This document shows positions 45,609 through 55,181 of a stretch of DNA of 64,000 bases, piece by piece. This stretch comes from Taishania sp. Its GTDB lineage: Bacteria; Bacteroidota; Bacteroidia; Flavobacteriales_D; Crocinitomicaceae. The DNA lies in the NCBI GenBank assembly GCA_030150045.1, contig JASLGM010000006.1:8295-72294 (forward strand), read 5' to 3'. Position 1 is the first letter of the stretch. Each line of letters starts with the position of its first letter. The notes under the pieces were generated by a model. It saw only the letters and a program-made list of their open reading frames with translations. It had not been told where the DNA came from and searched no databases. The position numbers and the translations under genes are program-made.

Positions 45609-46028
45609 ATGAAGTTAAAGCAATATCCATTAGATAAAATCAACGCGCTTAATAAGAATACGTTGATGGAAGTTCTGCATATTGAATGCATTGAAATAGG
45701 TGATGATTTTGTGAAATCACGTATGCCTGTTGGGCCAACTACCCATCAGCCTGCTGGGTTACTTCATGGTGGTGCAAGTGCTGCTTTGATTGAAAGTATT
45801 GGGTCTATGGGTTCTGTACTTTTAATTGATTTGGAGAAAGAAATTCCGGTAGGACTTGAGATAAACTGTAATCACATTGCAGGTGTGCGAGATGGATTTG
45901 TTGTTGCAACAGGAAAAATTATTCATGCTGGTCGTAGAACTCATGTTTGGCAAGTGGATGTGCACCATGAGGAAACAAAAAAAATGGTGTGTACAGGTAG
46001 GTTAACCGTTATGATTGTTCCGCGTTAA
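45609..46028 (+). CDS. Hotdog-fold acyl-CoA thioesterase, probably 1,4-dihydroxy-2-naphthoyl-CoA thioesterase
   Basis: 139 residues, one hotdog domain. HQPAGLLHGGASAALIESIGSMG has the catalytic Glu and the HGG turn of the MenI/YdiI group. Placed at the head of a menF-menD operon (overlap of 1 bp with menF), it is most likely the DHNA-CoA thioesterase of menaquinone synthesis; a general acyl-CoA role cannot be ruled out. Confidence 0.82.
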   Translation: MKLKQYPLDKINALNKNTLMEVLHIECIEIGDDFVKSRMPVGPTTHQPAGLLHGGASAALIESIGSMGSVLLIDLEKEIPVGLEINCNHIAGVRDGFVVATGKIIHAGRRTHVWQVDVHHEETKKMVCTGRLTVMIVPR

Positions 46029-46996
46029 TGGGAAAGTTGTTTTTTAGACTTCCTGGTGAAGCGAAGCAAAGTGTAAAAGGAGAGTTTATTGAACTACATC
46101 CTGCTGAACGTAGCTCTTTTGAAGGTTTTGTAGTTGCGACAGCTAACGGTGATCGTTGGTTTGGTTTTGTAGAAGGACGTGAAATTTCACAACGCTACGA
46201 AATGGCTACACCTTTTGTGGTTACGAAAGAGATGTATTTACAGCAAGCTCATTTTTTTGTTGAGGAGATTTCTAAATGGGGATTTGGTAAGGCTGTGTTG
46301 TCTCGCGTAAAAGCGGTTCAAGGAATAAACTATGACAATGAAGTTTTATTCGATGCTTTAGAAAGAAATTATCCAAATGCGTTTTGTTATGTGTTTGAAT
46401 CTGCTGTTTTAGGAACGTGGATGGCGGCAACGCCTGAGATTTTGGTCAAACAAAATGGAGATACTCTTGAAACTATGGCTTTGGCAGGAACACGTACCGC
46501 TCACAGTAATATACCTTGGGAGGAAAAAGAATATCAGGAGCAAGGTTTGGTGACGACCTATATAAAAGCGGTTTTTGATTCGTTTGATAGAAAGCCTACG
46601 GTAGGTGAAAGAGAAGAATTTGTTGCTGGACCAGTGAAACACCTCTTGAATCGTTTTCATTGTGATTTCCCAAAGGAACAACTTCATGATTTGGTAGATT
46701 TATTGCATCCTACTCCAGCAGTGAGTGGATTGCCTTTAGAAGAAGCGCAACAGCTTATTGCTCGGGTAGAAGCTCATCAGCGTTTGTTCTACTCGGGGAT
46801 TGTTGGGTGGCAAGCACCAGATAAAAGTACGTTATTTGTGAACTTGAGATGTGCTCAAAAGAAAGATGATAATTTATTCTTGTATGTTGGCGGTGGATTG
46901 ACAAAAGATTCTCAACCAGAGTTAGAATGGCAAGAAACAGAAAATAAAGCGAAAACACTGTTAAATGTGTTTGTGGAGGAAGAAAAAAATGATTAG
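46028..46996 (+). CDS. menF: Isochorismate synthase (chorismate-binding enzyme)
   Basis: 322 residues, shorter than E. coli MenF, consisting mainly of the chorismate-binding core: AATPEILVKQNGDTLETMALAGTR, GPVKHLLNRF, HPTPAVSGLP, and FYSGIVGW with LFVNLRCAQ. This fits isochorismate synthase rather than anthranilate synthase because menD follows directly. Overlaps the thioesterase by 1 bp and menD by 8 bp. Confidence 0.88.
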   Translation: MGKLFFRLPGEAKQSVKGEFIELHPAERSSFEGFVVATANGDRWFGFVEGREISQRYEMATPFVVTKEMYLQQAHFFVEEISKWGFGKAVLSRVKAVQGINYDNEVLFDALERNYPNAFCYVFESAVLGTWMAATPEILVKQNGDTLETMALAGTRTAHSNIPWEEKEYQEQGLVTTYIKAVFDSFDRKPTVGEREEFVAGPVKHLLNRFHCDFPKEQLHDLVDLLHPTPAVSGLPLEEAQQLIARVEAHQRLFYSGIVGWQAPDKSTLFVNLRCAQKKDDNLFLYVGGGLTKDSQPELEWQETENKAKTLLNVFVEEEKND

Positions 46997-48671
46997 CTCA
47001 AATAAGATAATGGTGCAGGCACTTGTAGAGAATTGCTTGCGTGCTGGTGTTAAACATTTTGTATGTTCTCCAGGATCAAGAAATGCATCTATTGTAATTG
47101 CTTTGGATGAGCATCCAGAAGTAATGACGTATGTTGTACATGATGAGAGGTGTGCTGCCTTCGTTGCGATGGGAATGGCTTTGCAGTTGCAGGCTCCGGT
47201 TGCATGTGTTTGTACTTCTGGATCTGCAATGTTGAATTATTATCCGGCTGTAGCTGAAGCTTTTTATCAGCGTATACCTTTGGTTGTTATTTCGGCAGAT
47301 AGACCTGAGAAATGGATCAATCAAGGGGATGGACAAACGATTGTACAGAAAGGCGTTTATTCCAATCATATAGATGGGGAGACCTCCTTAACAGAAGAAA
47401 TGAGTAAAAAAGAGGTGGAAGAAGCTCTCTTTCATTTGTTTGCTAAGATTAATGGCGGGACAAAAGGACCGTTACATATAAATGTTGCTTTAAATGAACC
47501 ACTTTATGATACGCAAGAACTTGCGTTAGAAAAAACAATTCCTTTTGATTTCCTTTATAACCCAATGATTCTAGGTGAGGAAGAGAAGGTTTGGATCAAA
47601 GAGCAAATTCAAGGTAAGAAAGTGATGGTTTTGGTTGGACAGAAACAGCATGATCTTTATTTTGTGGAGCAGTTGAAACAAATTGCTGACGATCCTTCTT
47701 TTGCAATTCTAGTTGAAAATACGGCGAATGCTATTTTTTATAAATGGAATGCTTGCATTGATAGAACGTTAGCTGCAATTTCTGAAGAAGAGCTGGCGGA
47801 TTATGCGCCAGACGTTCTTTTTACGTTTGGAGGAGCAGTCGTGTCTAAGAAAATAAAAGCTTATTTGCGTAAATATGCACCAAAAGTACATTTAAAAATT
47901 GGATGGGATTTCCCTGAAATGGATACATATGAGGTGTTAACCAAAAGTTACGCAATGAACGAAGGAACTTTCTTGAATCAGCTGATGGAGTTGAAGCAAG
48001 AACTGTTGCCAAGTAACTATGGAGGCAAATGGAAGCAGAAAGATTTAATTGCTGAAGATAAGGCATTGCATTATCTCGAGGGTATTCCTTTTTGTGATTT
48101 GAAAGCGCATGAGATTGTATTAGATTGTATTCCTGAGCATTCGGTAGTTCACCTCGGTAACAGTACTGTGATTCGTTATGCCCAATTGTTTAATCCTGTT
48201 CAAGGAATTACCTATCATTCCAATAGAGGAACGAGTGGGATTGACGGGTCACTTTCAACAGCGGTTGGTGCTGCTCTTGCTGATCCTGATCATTTACATG
48301 TTGCTGTTGTAGGCGATGTTTCTTTCTTTTATGACAGTAACTTTATGTGGCTTAATTACCGAATTCCAAATCTTAGGGTGGTTCTGGTAAACAATGGAGG
48401 AGGCGCTATTTTTAATTATATACCTGGACCTAGAACGGCAAAGCAAAGAGAGAAGTACTTCGAAGCGAAACATGATTTTCAAGCTGAGTATTTATGTAAA
48501 TCATTTAATGTTGAGTACTTTACCTCTCGTGAGGGAAGTGAGATAGAAAATCAGATGGATGATTTTCTATCTTATACAGCAGATGGGCATATTAAATTAT
48601 TAGAGATTCATACTTCTGTTATCGAAAATCATTTATTTTTAGACCGATTTTTCGAGTTTATTCAAAAATAA
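46989..48671 (+). CDS. menD: 2-succinyl-5-enolpyruvyl-6-hydroxy-3-cyclohexene-1-carboxylate synthase
   Basis: 560 residues from the ATG at 46989 (a TTG frame starting at 46965 is rejected). MenD joins isochorismate and 2-oxoglutarate using ThDP. N-terminal motif HFVCSPGSRNASIVIAL, HDERCAAFVAMG, then the ThDP motif VVGDVSFFYDSNFMWL and NNGGGAIFNYIPG. Length is normal. The operon continues into terC 12 bp later; menB, menC, menE and menA are not in this window. Confidence 0.95.
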   Translation: MISSNKIMVQALVENCLRAGVKHFVCSPGSRNASIVIALDEHPEVMTYVVHDERCAAFVAMGMALQLQAPVACVCTSGSAMLNYYPAVAEAFYQRIPLVVISADRPEKWINQGDGQTIVQKGVYSNHIDGETSLTEEMSKKEVEEALFHLFAKINGGTKGPLHINVALNEPLYDTQELALEKTIPFDFLYNPMILGEEEKVWIKEQIQGKKVMVLVGQKQHDLYFVEQLKQIADDPSFAILVENTANAIFYKWNACIDRTLAAISEEELADYAPDVLFTFGGAVVSKKIKAYLRKYAPKVHLKIGWDFPEMDTYEVLTKSYAMNEGTFLNQLMELKQELLPSNYGGKWKQKDLIAEDKALHYLEGIPFCDLKAHEIVLDCIPEHSVVHLGNSTVIRYAQLFNPVQGITYHSNRGTSGIDGSLSTAVGAALADPDHLHVAVVGDVSFFYDSNFMWLNYRIPNLRVVLVNNGGGAIFNYIPGPRTAKQREKYFEAKHDFQAEYLCKSFNVEYFTSREGSEIENQMDDFLSYTADGHIKLLEIHTSVIENHLFLDRFFEFIQK

Positions 48672-48683
48672 TTTAACGTATTT

Positions 48684-49445
48684 ATGGAATTTTTTGACGC
48701 ACTTTTCACCATTCAAGGCTTAACGTATTTGGTGATATTGTCTTTATTGGAAATTGTTTTAGGAATTGATAATATCATTTTCATTTCAATAATCACAGAT
48801 AAATTACCTGAAGAAAAACAAGCGAAGGGACGTAATATTGGGTTGGTATTAGCCTTGGTGATGCGTTTGATTTTATTGGCTTTTGTTGCGTGGATTATGC
48901 AATCTACAAAACCGCTTTTCCCGAATACGAACATAGAGCTTTTAGAAGGTTTTTCAATTCAAAGTTTGGTCTTATTATTAGGAGGGTTATTCTTGATTTA
49001 TAAATCTACGATAGAAATGAATCACTCTATTCGTGGTATTCACGAAGCACATAGCGTAAAAAAAGCAACTTTGTCTTCTGTCATTATGCAAATTGTAATG
49101 GTAGATCTTGTCTTTAGTTTTGACTCTATTATTACAGCGATTGGAATGACGAATGATTTACATAAGGAAATCGGTAAAGACCCGTTGGTGATTATTTATG
49201 CAGCTGTGATTATTTCAATGATCATCATGATTTTATTTGCTAAGCCGATTAGTCAGTTCATTAATAATAGACCTTCTGTGAAGATGTTAGCACTTGCTTT
49301 TTTAGTGACCATAGGTGTGATTCTTGTGGCAGAAGCTTTTGGACAGCATGTACCAAAAGGTTATATTTATTTTGCTATGGTTTATGCGCTTCTAGTGGAG
49401 TTTATGAATATTAAAATGCGAAAAAACAAGGGGATTAAAGAGTAA
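48684..49445 (+). CDS. TerC-family integral membrane protein
   Basis: 253 residues, about seven transmembrane helices. TerC hallmarks LLEIVLGIDNIIFISIITDKLP near the start and VDLVFSFDSIITAIGMT in the middle carry the acidic residues thought to bind metal (Mn2+ export is reported for relatives). It starts 12 bp after menD and shares one base with the next gene. Confidence 0.92.
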   Translation: MEFFDALFTIQGLTYLVILSLLEIVLGIDNIIFISIITDKLPEEKQAKGRNIGLVLALVMRLILLAFVAWIMQSTKPLFPNTNIELLEGFSIQSLVLLLGGLFLIYKSTIEMNHSIRGIHEAHSVKKATLSSVIMQIVMVDLVFSFDSIITAIGMTNDLHKEIGKDPLVIIYAAVIISMIIMILFAKPISQFINNRPSVKMLALAFLVTIGVILVAEAFGQHVPKGYIYFAMVYALLVEFMNIKMRKNKGIKE

Positions 49446-50026
49446 TGACAAAGGCAGAAGCAACATTGTTTTTCACCGTTCCAGAAGGAGAAGAAATGGA
49501 AGACTTCTTTGACGAGCAATTTTTTGCTTGTAAACAATTCTTCTTAACAAAAACTCCTTTGGCCAAAGTGTTTGTTTCAAAGTTGAATAAGTGGCAACGC
49601 GAAGATCAAGCATTTCATGTTTTGCAAGAGATAGAATGGGAAAGCTATCCTAATTTAGAAGTAAAGCAAATGGTGTTTCCAGAAGATCTTTTAGAAGCTT
49701 TTACTCAATACGAAAAAGAAAAGACGAGCTATAAACTGATGGTTTTACAAGCTCAAACAGGAAGGCAATTGCACGAAGTTGTGATACAATTTTTAGAAAC
49801 GGTTCGTTGCTATCATGAGAAATGGTTTTCTGAGGAAGTGTTAGACTTAGAATATGGAGAAGTTTTATCTAAGGAGCCCGATCCGATGGAGATGTTGTCG
49901 CAAATTAGAAGCTTTAATCAAGAAGGAGGATTAGAATTCCAAGATGTATTGAAAATTGGCAGCAATTCATTCCTGTTAAACGAAATGAAACGAGTATCTT
50001 TGTTAATTAAAAAACACGGAGGATGA
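49445..50026 (+). CDS. Hypothetical protein (193 aa)
   Basis: No family is recognised. Soluble, Glu- and Lys-rich, with mostly helical character (LLEAFTQYEKEKTSYKLMVLQ; LHEVVIQFLETVRCYHEKWF). No signal peptide or metal motif. It overlaps terC by 1 bp and the DUF493 gene by 4 bp, so it is translated with them. The coding frame is sound: tight spacing and consistent amino-acid usage. Confidence 0.7.
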   Translation: MTKAEATLFFTVPEGEEMEDFFDEQFFACKQFFLTKTPLAKVFVSKLNKWQREDQAFHVLQEIEWESYPNLEVKQMVFPEDLLEAFTQYEKEKTSYKLMVLQAQTGRQLHEVVIQFLETVRCYHEKWFSEEVLDLEYGEVLSKEPDPMEMLSQIRSFNQEGGLEFQDVLKIGSNSFLLNEMKRVSLLIKKHGG

Positions 50027-50289
50027 AGGAACAGTTTGAAAAGCTAAAAGGACAGTTAGAGTTGCAAGAATGGCCAGCACTATACATGTTCAAGTTTATT
50101 GTTCCTAACGAACCTGAAATGATTGCAAAGGTTGGGAATTTATTATCACCAGAAGCAGATTTACAGCTTCAAGCTTCGACCAACGGTAAGTACATGAGTG
50201 TGACTGGAAAAGAAGTGATGTTGACTGTAGATGCAGTGATGGAAGTGTATTATAAAGCAGCTGAAATAAAAGGAGTTATAGCGTTATGA
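50023..50289 (+). CDS. DUF493 (YbeD-like) protein
   Basis: 88 residues. WPALYMFKFIVPNEPEMIAKVGNLL and ADLQLQASTNGKYMSVTGKEVML follow the small ferredoxin-like ACT-type fold of the DUF493/YbeD family, whose function is unknown (regulatory in some bacteria). It overlaps both neighbours by 4 bp. Confidence 0.82.
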   Translation: MKEQFEKLKGQLELQEWPALYMFKFIVPNEPEMIAKVGNLLSPEADLQLQASTNGKYMSVTGKEVMLTVDAVMEVYYKAAEIKGVIAL

Positions 50290-50684
50290 TAGGGTTGGCA
50301 ATGCCGAATGGGCAAACAGTGGTCTTAATAATGGCTGTTTCACTTATCATTCTTTTGATGGTGATTGGCTACAAAAAAATATTAAAAAACTTTAGTAAAG
50401 ATCATCTCTCATTGGAGAAATACTGTGTGCTTTACAGTTTGGAGACTGAAGTAGCTGAAGGGAAAATTGATTTTTATTTCACTACCGAAGAACCTAGGAA
50501 AGTCACTTTTGAGATTTTAGATGAAAACTATCAAACATTAAAGGTGATATTTGATAAAGAATGTGAAAAAGGAGGTAATATTGTGCCTTTTGATACCACT
50601 ACTTTGGAAAATGGGAATTATTTTTATTGTTTGAAGACCTACAATCAAAAAACAATGAAAAAAGTGACGGTTAGAAACCGCTAG
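50286..50684 (+). CDS. Single-pass membrane protein with FlgD/T9SS-CTD-like beta domain
   Basis: 132 residues. One hydrophobic helix (about 12-30, VLIMAVSLIILLMVIGY), then a beta-rich domain. The end VPFDTTTLENGNYFYCLKTYNQKTMKKVTVRN resembles type IX secretion sorting domains (S-L-P-x-G-x-Y-F-Y ... K) and FlgD-like Ig domains. Because the protein has a membrane helix instead of a normal secretion signal, I read this as a shared fold, not proof of T9SS export. It ends the men-terC operon. Confidence 0.65.
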   Translation: MIGLAMPNGQTVVLIMAVSLIILLMVIGYKKILKNFSKDHLSLEKYCVLYSLETEVAEGKIDFYFTTEEPRKVTFEILDENYQTLKVIFDKECEKGGNIVPFDTTTLENGNYFYCLKTYNQKTMKKVTVRNR

Positions 50685-50701
50685 AATGAAATAATTTTAA
50701 G

Positions 50702-50732
50702 GCTGAAATATCAATTTTTTCAGCTATTTTTA
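50702..50732 (+). terminator. Terminator fused to the trxA -7 box
   Basis: GCTGAAA (50702-50708) / TTTCAGC (50718-50724), 9-nt loop, directly followed by TATTTTTA (50725-50732). The T-rich stretch serves as terminator tail for the men-terC operon and looks like the -7 box of trxA. Confidence 0.6.
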
Positions 50733-50759
50733 CAAAACATAGAAATAAAAACAACAATT

Positions 50760-51077
50760 ATGGCAATAGAAATAACAGATGCGAACTTTAATGAATTGGT
50801 TTTAAATTCAGATAAACCAGTTGTAGTTGATTTTTGGGCAGAATGGTGTGGACCATGTCGAATGATTGGACCAGTTATTGAAGAAATGGCAAATGAATTT
50901 GATGGTAAAGCGATCATCGGTAAAGTAAATGTTGACGAAAACCCAGGTGTTTCTGCACAATTCGGAATTCGTAACATTCCTACAGTGATCTTCGTTAAAG
51001 GTGGAGAGGTTGTTGACAAATCTGTTGGAGCTGTTCCGAAAGAGCAATTGACTTCAAAATTGAATGCAATCCTTTAA
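50760..51077 (+). CDS. trxA: Thioredoxin
   Basis: 105 residues with the redox site WCGPC (about 31-35) in VDFWAEWCGPCRMI, and the cis-Pro loop NIPTVIFV. A standard cytoplasmic thioredoxin. A terminator follows. Confidence 0.96.
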   Translation: MAIEITDANFNELVLNSDKPVVVDFWAEWCGPCRMIGPVIEEMANEFDGKAIIGKVNVDENPGVSAQFGIRNIPTVIFVKGGEVVDKSVGAVPKEQLTSKLNAIL

Positions 51078-51092
51078 TTAAATAAAATTTTT

Positions 51093-51137
51093 AAAGCTTG
51101 ATTTTAACCTGAAATAGTGTTGAGATCAAGCTTTTTT
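51093..51137 (+). terminator. trxA terminator
   Basis: AAAGCTTGAT (51093-51102) / ATCAAGCTTT (51125-51134), 22-nt loop, then T-run. Perfect 10-bp stem. Confidence 0.75.
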
Positions 51138-51181
51138 GTGTCTTAAGAATAACACTTTAGAGACATTAATACCATATAAAA

Positions 51182-51901
51182 ATGAATAGTTCGTTGTTAA
51201 AACGATTGAAATATTATGGGTTCGGCTTTTTATTAGGTTGCATCTTCGTATTTTTTTTCTTTCAAAATAGAGGTTGCTCTTGGACGCCTTCAAATAGAGT
51301 GAAATCTTCCATCATTGGAAGAGTAATTACTGTAAATGAAGTAGAGAAAGAAATCATGAAAAAACACAATCTTACCTTCGAAGAAATCTTCCAAGCGATC
51401 AGCGAAGGTGATGTTGATTTTAAAAACAGTAAAAAAGATACAGAAGATAAAATTTATCTTATTCACGGAAAAATAAAAGACAAAGGAACTTACAAGTTCT
51501 ATTTCACTTTGCCAACTGAAAGTTATATCTCAGAATTGCATATCGGAGCAGATGACATTCAAAAGATCAAGCCAACTGCCAGTGGTAAAGGTTACTTCTT
51601 ACATTTTCCGAATGATGAATACTTAGTGTATCCAGATTCTACAAAAGTGAATGAGTGTAAACTAGATCAGTTAGGTATCAATAGCCCTCAAAAAATATTG
51701 AAGGCTATGAAAGAAAATGCGTATCTTTCTTTTGAGAATACAAAGTTTGAAACAAGACCAAAACCAACACATCAAATTGTTACTATCGTTGAATCGGATA
51801 CGGTTAGATTCAATACCATCTGGTACAAGAACAAAATATTCATTCAAAATATTCAACTCCAACAAACGACGAATTGTGATTCCTTGTTAAACAAGAAATA
51901 G
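51182..51901 (+). CDS. Membrane-anchored hypothetical protein (239 aa)
   Basis: One N-terminal helix (about 12-29, YGFGFLLGCIFVFFFFQNRG) followed by RGCSWTPSNRVKSSI, then a mixed alpha/beta domain with HGKIKDKGTYKFYFTLPTESY. I have a faint memory of similar flavobacterial proteins being labelled DUF4258, but cannot confirm it. No catalytic motif. It stands between trxA and lpxD with its own spacing. Confidence 0.7.
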   Translation: MNSSLLKRLKYYGFGFLLGCIFVFFFFQNRGCSWTPSNRVKSSIIGRVITVNEVEKEIMKKHNLTFEEIFQAISEGDVDFKNSKKDTEDKIYLIHGKIKDKGTYKFYFTLPTESYISELHIGADDIQKIKPTASGKGYFLHFPNDEYLVYPDSTKVNECKLDQLGINSPQKILKAMKENAYLSFENTKFETRPKPTHQIVTIVESDTVRFNTIWYKNKIFIQNIQLQQTTNCDSLLNKK

Positions 51902-51941
51902 CATTTACGAACGGAGAAAGTCGCAAATAATTTTTTTGAAA

Positions 51942-52979
51942 ATGAAGTTTACTGCTGAAAATATCGCCGGAATTATCAACGGAACTGTCTTAGGAAATCC
52001 TGAAGCAGTAGTAGATGGTTTAGCAAAAATTGAAGAAGGAACAACTGGGAAACTTTCTTTCCTAGCTAATCCTAAATACGAAGAGTTTATTTATACAACA
52101 GGGTCCTCAGTATGTATCGTTAATGAATCCTTTCAGCCCAATAAAGAGCTGCCTAGTGAGTTGACACTTATTAAAGTAGAAGATGCCTATTCTTGCTTTG
52201 CAAAATTATTGGAGTTTTATGATGGAATGCATAAAAAACAAGCGAAAATTGAACCTAACGCCTTCATTTCAACTTCTGCAAATGTAGGAGAAAATGTATA
52301 CGTGGGGGCAAATGCATATATTGGAGAAAATGTAGTTATTGGTGACAATACACACATTTATCCAAACACTGTTATTTACGATAATGTGAAAATTGGAAAT
52401 GATACCGTAATCCATTCCAATGTCACGATCTATCATTTGTGTGAAGTAGGATCAAACTGTACGCTTCATGCTGGAGCTGTAATTGGAGCAGATGGATTTG
52501 GTTACGCACCCAATGAAATAGGTGAATTTAAAAAAGTGCCTCAAATTGGAAATGTAATCTTGGAAGATTTTGTTGATGTTGGCGCAAATACAACTATCGA
52601 TAGAGCCACAATGGGTTCCACCATTTTGAGAAGAGGAGTAAAAATAGATAACTTGTGCCAAATTGCACACAATGTAGAAATAGATAATCATTCTGCAATG
52701 GCTTCTCAAGCAGGAATTGCAGGGTCGGCAAAGATTGGTAAGCATGTACTTATCGGTGGACAAGCAGGAATCAGTGGGCATATAAAAATTGTTGACGGTG
52801 CAAAAATTGTTGCACAATCAGGAGTTCCAAATTCAGTGAAAAAAGCAGATACACTTATGGGCTCACCAGCTATTCCAATTGATGATTTCAAAAAATCATA
52901 TTTTGGATTCCGTAAACTGCCTTTTATTCTTAAGAAATTACAAGAGCTAGAACAAAAAATTAAAGAGATTAATAAATAA
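51942..52979 (+). CDS. lpxD: UDP-3-O-(3-hydroxyacyl)glucosamine N-acyltransferase
   Basis: 346 residues from the ATG at 51942 (the TTG two codons earlier is rejected). N-terminal uridine-binding domain (about 1-100), then a left-handed beta-helix with hexapeptide repeats (VGENVYVGANAYIGENVVIG) and catalytic CQIAHNVEID. Third step of lipid A synthesis. It lies 6 bp before lpxC-fabZ. Confidence 0.96.
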   Translation: MKFTAENIAGIINGTVLGNPEAVVDGLAKIEEGTTGKLSFLANPKYEEFIYTTGSSVCIVNESFQPNKELPSELTLIKVEDAYSCFAKLLEFYDGMHKKQAKIEPNAFISTSANVGENVYVGANAYIGENVVIGDNTHIYPNTVIYDNVKIGNDTVIHSNVTIYHLCEVGSNCTLHAGAVIGADGFGYAPNEIGEFKKVPQIGNVILEDFVDVGANTTIDRATMGSTILRRGVKIDNLCQIAHNVEIDNHSAMASQAGIAGSAKIGKHVLIGGQAGISGHIKIVDGAKIVAQSGVPNSVKKADTLMGSPAIPIDDFKKSYFGFRKLPFILKKLQELEQKIKEINK

Positions 52980-52985
52980 TTAGAT

Positions 52986-54383
52986 ATGGCGGATAAGCAA
53001 CGCACCCTTAAAGAAAGTGTTACCCTTATTGGAGTTGGTTTACATACAGGACAAAAAGTAACAATCGAAATTTGTCCAGCAGCTGAAAACCACGGATACA
53101 AATTCCAACGTGTAGATATGGAAGGAGAACCCGTAATTAAAGCAGATGCAGACCTTGTTGTTTCAACAGATAGAGGAACAACTCTTGAAGCCAATGGAGC
53201 TCGTGTTTACACAACAGAACATGTGTTAGCAGCTATCGTAGGATGTGGCGTTGATAATGCCTTGATTAAAATTGACGGACCCGAAATTCCAATCATGGAT
53301 GGATCCGCATTACCATTTGTTCATGCAATGGAAAGCGTAGGTTACTTGGAGCAAAATGCCGATAGAAACTACTTCGAATTGAATGAAAACTTGAAATGGG
53401 AAGACCTGGATAAAGGAATTGAAATTCTTGCAGTGCCAGACAAAGAATACAGAATAACTGTAATGGTAGACTATAATTCTCCTGTACTTGGAACACAACA
53501 TGCATCCATGTATCAAATTGGAGATTTTAAAGCCGAAATTGCAAAGTGTAGAACATTCGTGTTCTTCAGAGAACTCGCTTTCTTAGCGAAAAATAACCTG
53601 ATTAAAGGAGGAGATTTAGACAATGCCATCGTTTTGGTAGAAAGAACAGACATTCCTCAAGCAGAGTTAGACGAATTAGCTACTTTATTAGGTAAAGAAG
53701 ATCTTAAAATTAACGTAGAAGGAATTGGCGTTTTGAACAGTACAAAATTGCAATTCGAAAATGAGCCCGCAAGACATAAATTGTTGGATATCGTTGGAGA
53801 TTTAGCTTTGGTAGGAAGACCAATCAAAGCACATATTTTGGCTGCTAGACCAGGACATTCTGGAAACACAAGATTTGCAAAAGTCCTAAAAGAACAAATC
53901 AAAAAACAAGAAAAGAAAGGTAAACAATTTGACCTAACACAAACTTTATTTGACATCAATCAAATTGAGAAAATGTTACCACACCGTTTCCCTTTCTTAA
54001 TGGTTGATCGTATTATTTCTATGACAGAATCATCTATCGTAGGAATTAAGAACGTAACCATGAACGAACCGATATTTACAGGACATTTCCCCGGAAACCC
54101 TGTGTTCCCTGGTGTATTGCAAATTGAAGCAATGGCTCAGGTGGGAGGAATTTACGCACTTACACAAGTAGATGAACCTCATTTATACTCTACATACTTC
54201 TTGAAAATTGACGCAGTGAAATTTAAACAAAAAGTTTTACCTGGTGACACACTCGTTTTTGAATTGGAACTTATTTCACCAATTCGAAGAGGACTAGTGA
54301 ACATGAAAGGGAAAGCTTATGTGAATGGAGTAGAAGTGTGTGAAGCAGAAATGCTAGCACAAGTTGTTAAAGATAAAGTGTAA
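52986..54383 (+). CDS. lpxC: Bifunctional LpxC-FabZ: UDP-3-O-acyl-GlcNAc deacetylase / 3-hydroxyacyl-ACP dehydratase
   Basis: 465 residues. LpxC part (about 1-305): GVGLHTGQKV, zinc ligand His in TTEHVLAAI, and RHKLLDIVGDL. FabZ part (about 315-465): MLPHRFPFLMVDR and the catalytic GHFPGNPVFPGVLQIEAMAQ. This fusion is a Bacteroidota hallmark; it couples the committed step of lipid A synthesis with fatty-acid elongation. It is between lpxD (6 bp) and lpxA (1 bp). Confidence 0.96.
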   Translation: MADKQRTLKESVTLIGVGLHTGQKVTIEICPAAENHGYKFQRVDMEGEPVIKADADLVVSTDRGTTLEANGARVYTTEHVLAAIVGCGVDNALIKIDGPEIPIMDGSALPFVHAMESVGYLEQNADRNYFELNENLKWEDLDKGIEILAVPDKEYRITVMVDYNSPVLGTQHASMYQIGDFKAEIAKCRTFVFFRELAFLAKNNLIKGGDLDNAIVLVERTDIPQAELDELATLLGKEDLKINVEGIGVLNSTKLQFENEPARHKLLDIVGDLALVGRPIKAHILAARPGHSGNTRFAKVLKEQIKKQEKKGKQFDLTQTLFDINQIEKMLPHRFPFLMVDRIISMTESSIVGIKNVTMNEPIFTGHFPGNPVFPGVLQIEAMAQVGGIYALTQVDEPHLYSTYFLKIDAVKFKQKVLPGDTLVFELELISPIRRGLVNMKGKAYVNGVEVCEAEMLAQVVKDKV

Positions 54384-54384
54384 A

Positions 54385-55161
54385 ATGATTAGTCCCTTAG
54401 CGCAGGTATCACCGCAAACAAAAATCGCAGAAGGCGTAGAGATTGGCCCCTTCACTGTGGTTCACCACAACGTTACAATTGGAAAGAATACAAAAATTCA
54501 CTCCAATGTAGCCCTATACCCAGGAACTGTAATCGGTGAAAATTGTGAAATTTTTCCAGGTGCTGTAATCGGTCCTGTGCCACAAGATCTTAAATTCGAA
54601 GGCGAAGACACACGCGTGGAAATTGGAAACAATACGATCATTCGCGAGTGTGTAACCATCCACAGAGCCACAAGAGATAAATGGGTAACCAAAATTGGTA
54701 ACGACTGCCTTTTGATGACCTACGTGCATGTTGCTCACGATTGCCAAATTGGAAACGGTGTTATTTTAGCCTCGTTTTGCGGACTTTCAGGACATGTAGA
54801 AATAGACGATTATGCCATTTTAGAAGGGACAGTGGTAGCACAACAATTCATGAAAATCGGTAAACACGCCTTTGTGGGTGGCGCCAGTTTGATTCGAAAA
54901 GACGTTCCCCCATACGTTAAAGCAGCTAGAGAACCGATTTCTTTTGCCGGCGTAAATTCCATCGGATTGCGCAGAAGAGGTTTCCCAGAAGAAAAAGTAA
55001 GGGAAATCGAAGATGTGTACCGATTGCTGTATGTTCTCAACAATTCCGTGTCCAAAGGATTGGCGGCCATCAAGGAAACTATGCCAGATTCGGAGGTTGC
55101 CAAAGAAATCATTGAATTCATCGAAACGTCCGACAAAGGAATTATTCGAGGAATGATTTAG
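54385..55161 (+). CDS. lpxA: UDP-N-acetylglucosamine acyltransferase
   Basis: 258 residues from the ATG at 54385, 1 bp after the lpxC-fabZ stop; a start seven codons upstream would overlap it. Hexapeptide beta-helix with the catalytic His in MTYVHVAHDCQIGNG, and a helical C-terminal part (RRRGFPEEKVREIEDVYRLL). First step of lipid A synthesis. The genes run lpxD, lpxC-fabZ, lpxA. Confidence 0.96.
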   Translation: MISPLAQVSPQTKIAEGVEIGPFTVVHHNVTIGKNTKIHSNVALYPGTVIGENCEIFPGAVIGPVPQDLKFEGEDTRVEIGNNTIIRECVTIHRATRDKWVTKIGNDCLLMTYVHVAHDCQIGNGVILASFCGLSGHVEIDDYAILEGTVVAQQFMKIGKHAFVGGASLIRKDVPPYVKAAREPISFAGVNSIGLRRRGFPEEKVREIEDVYRLLYVLNNSVSKGLAAIKETMPDSEVAKEIIEFIETSDKGIIRGMI

Positions 55162-55181
55162 AAAAAAAAACACACAATAGT

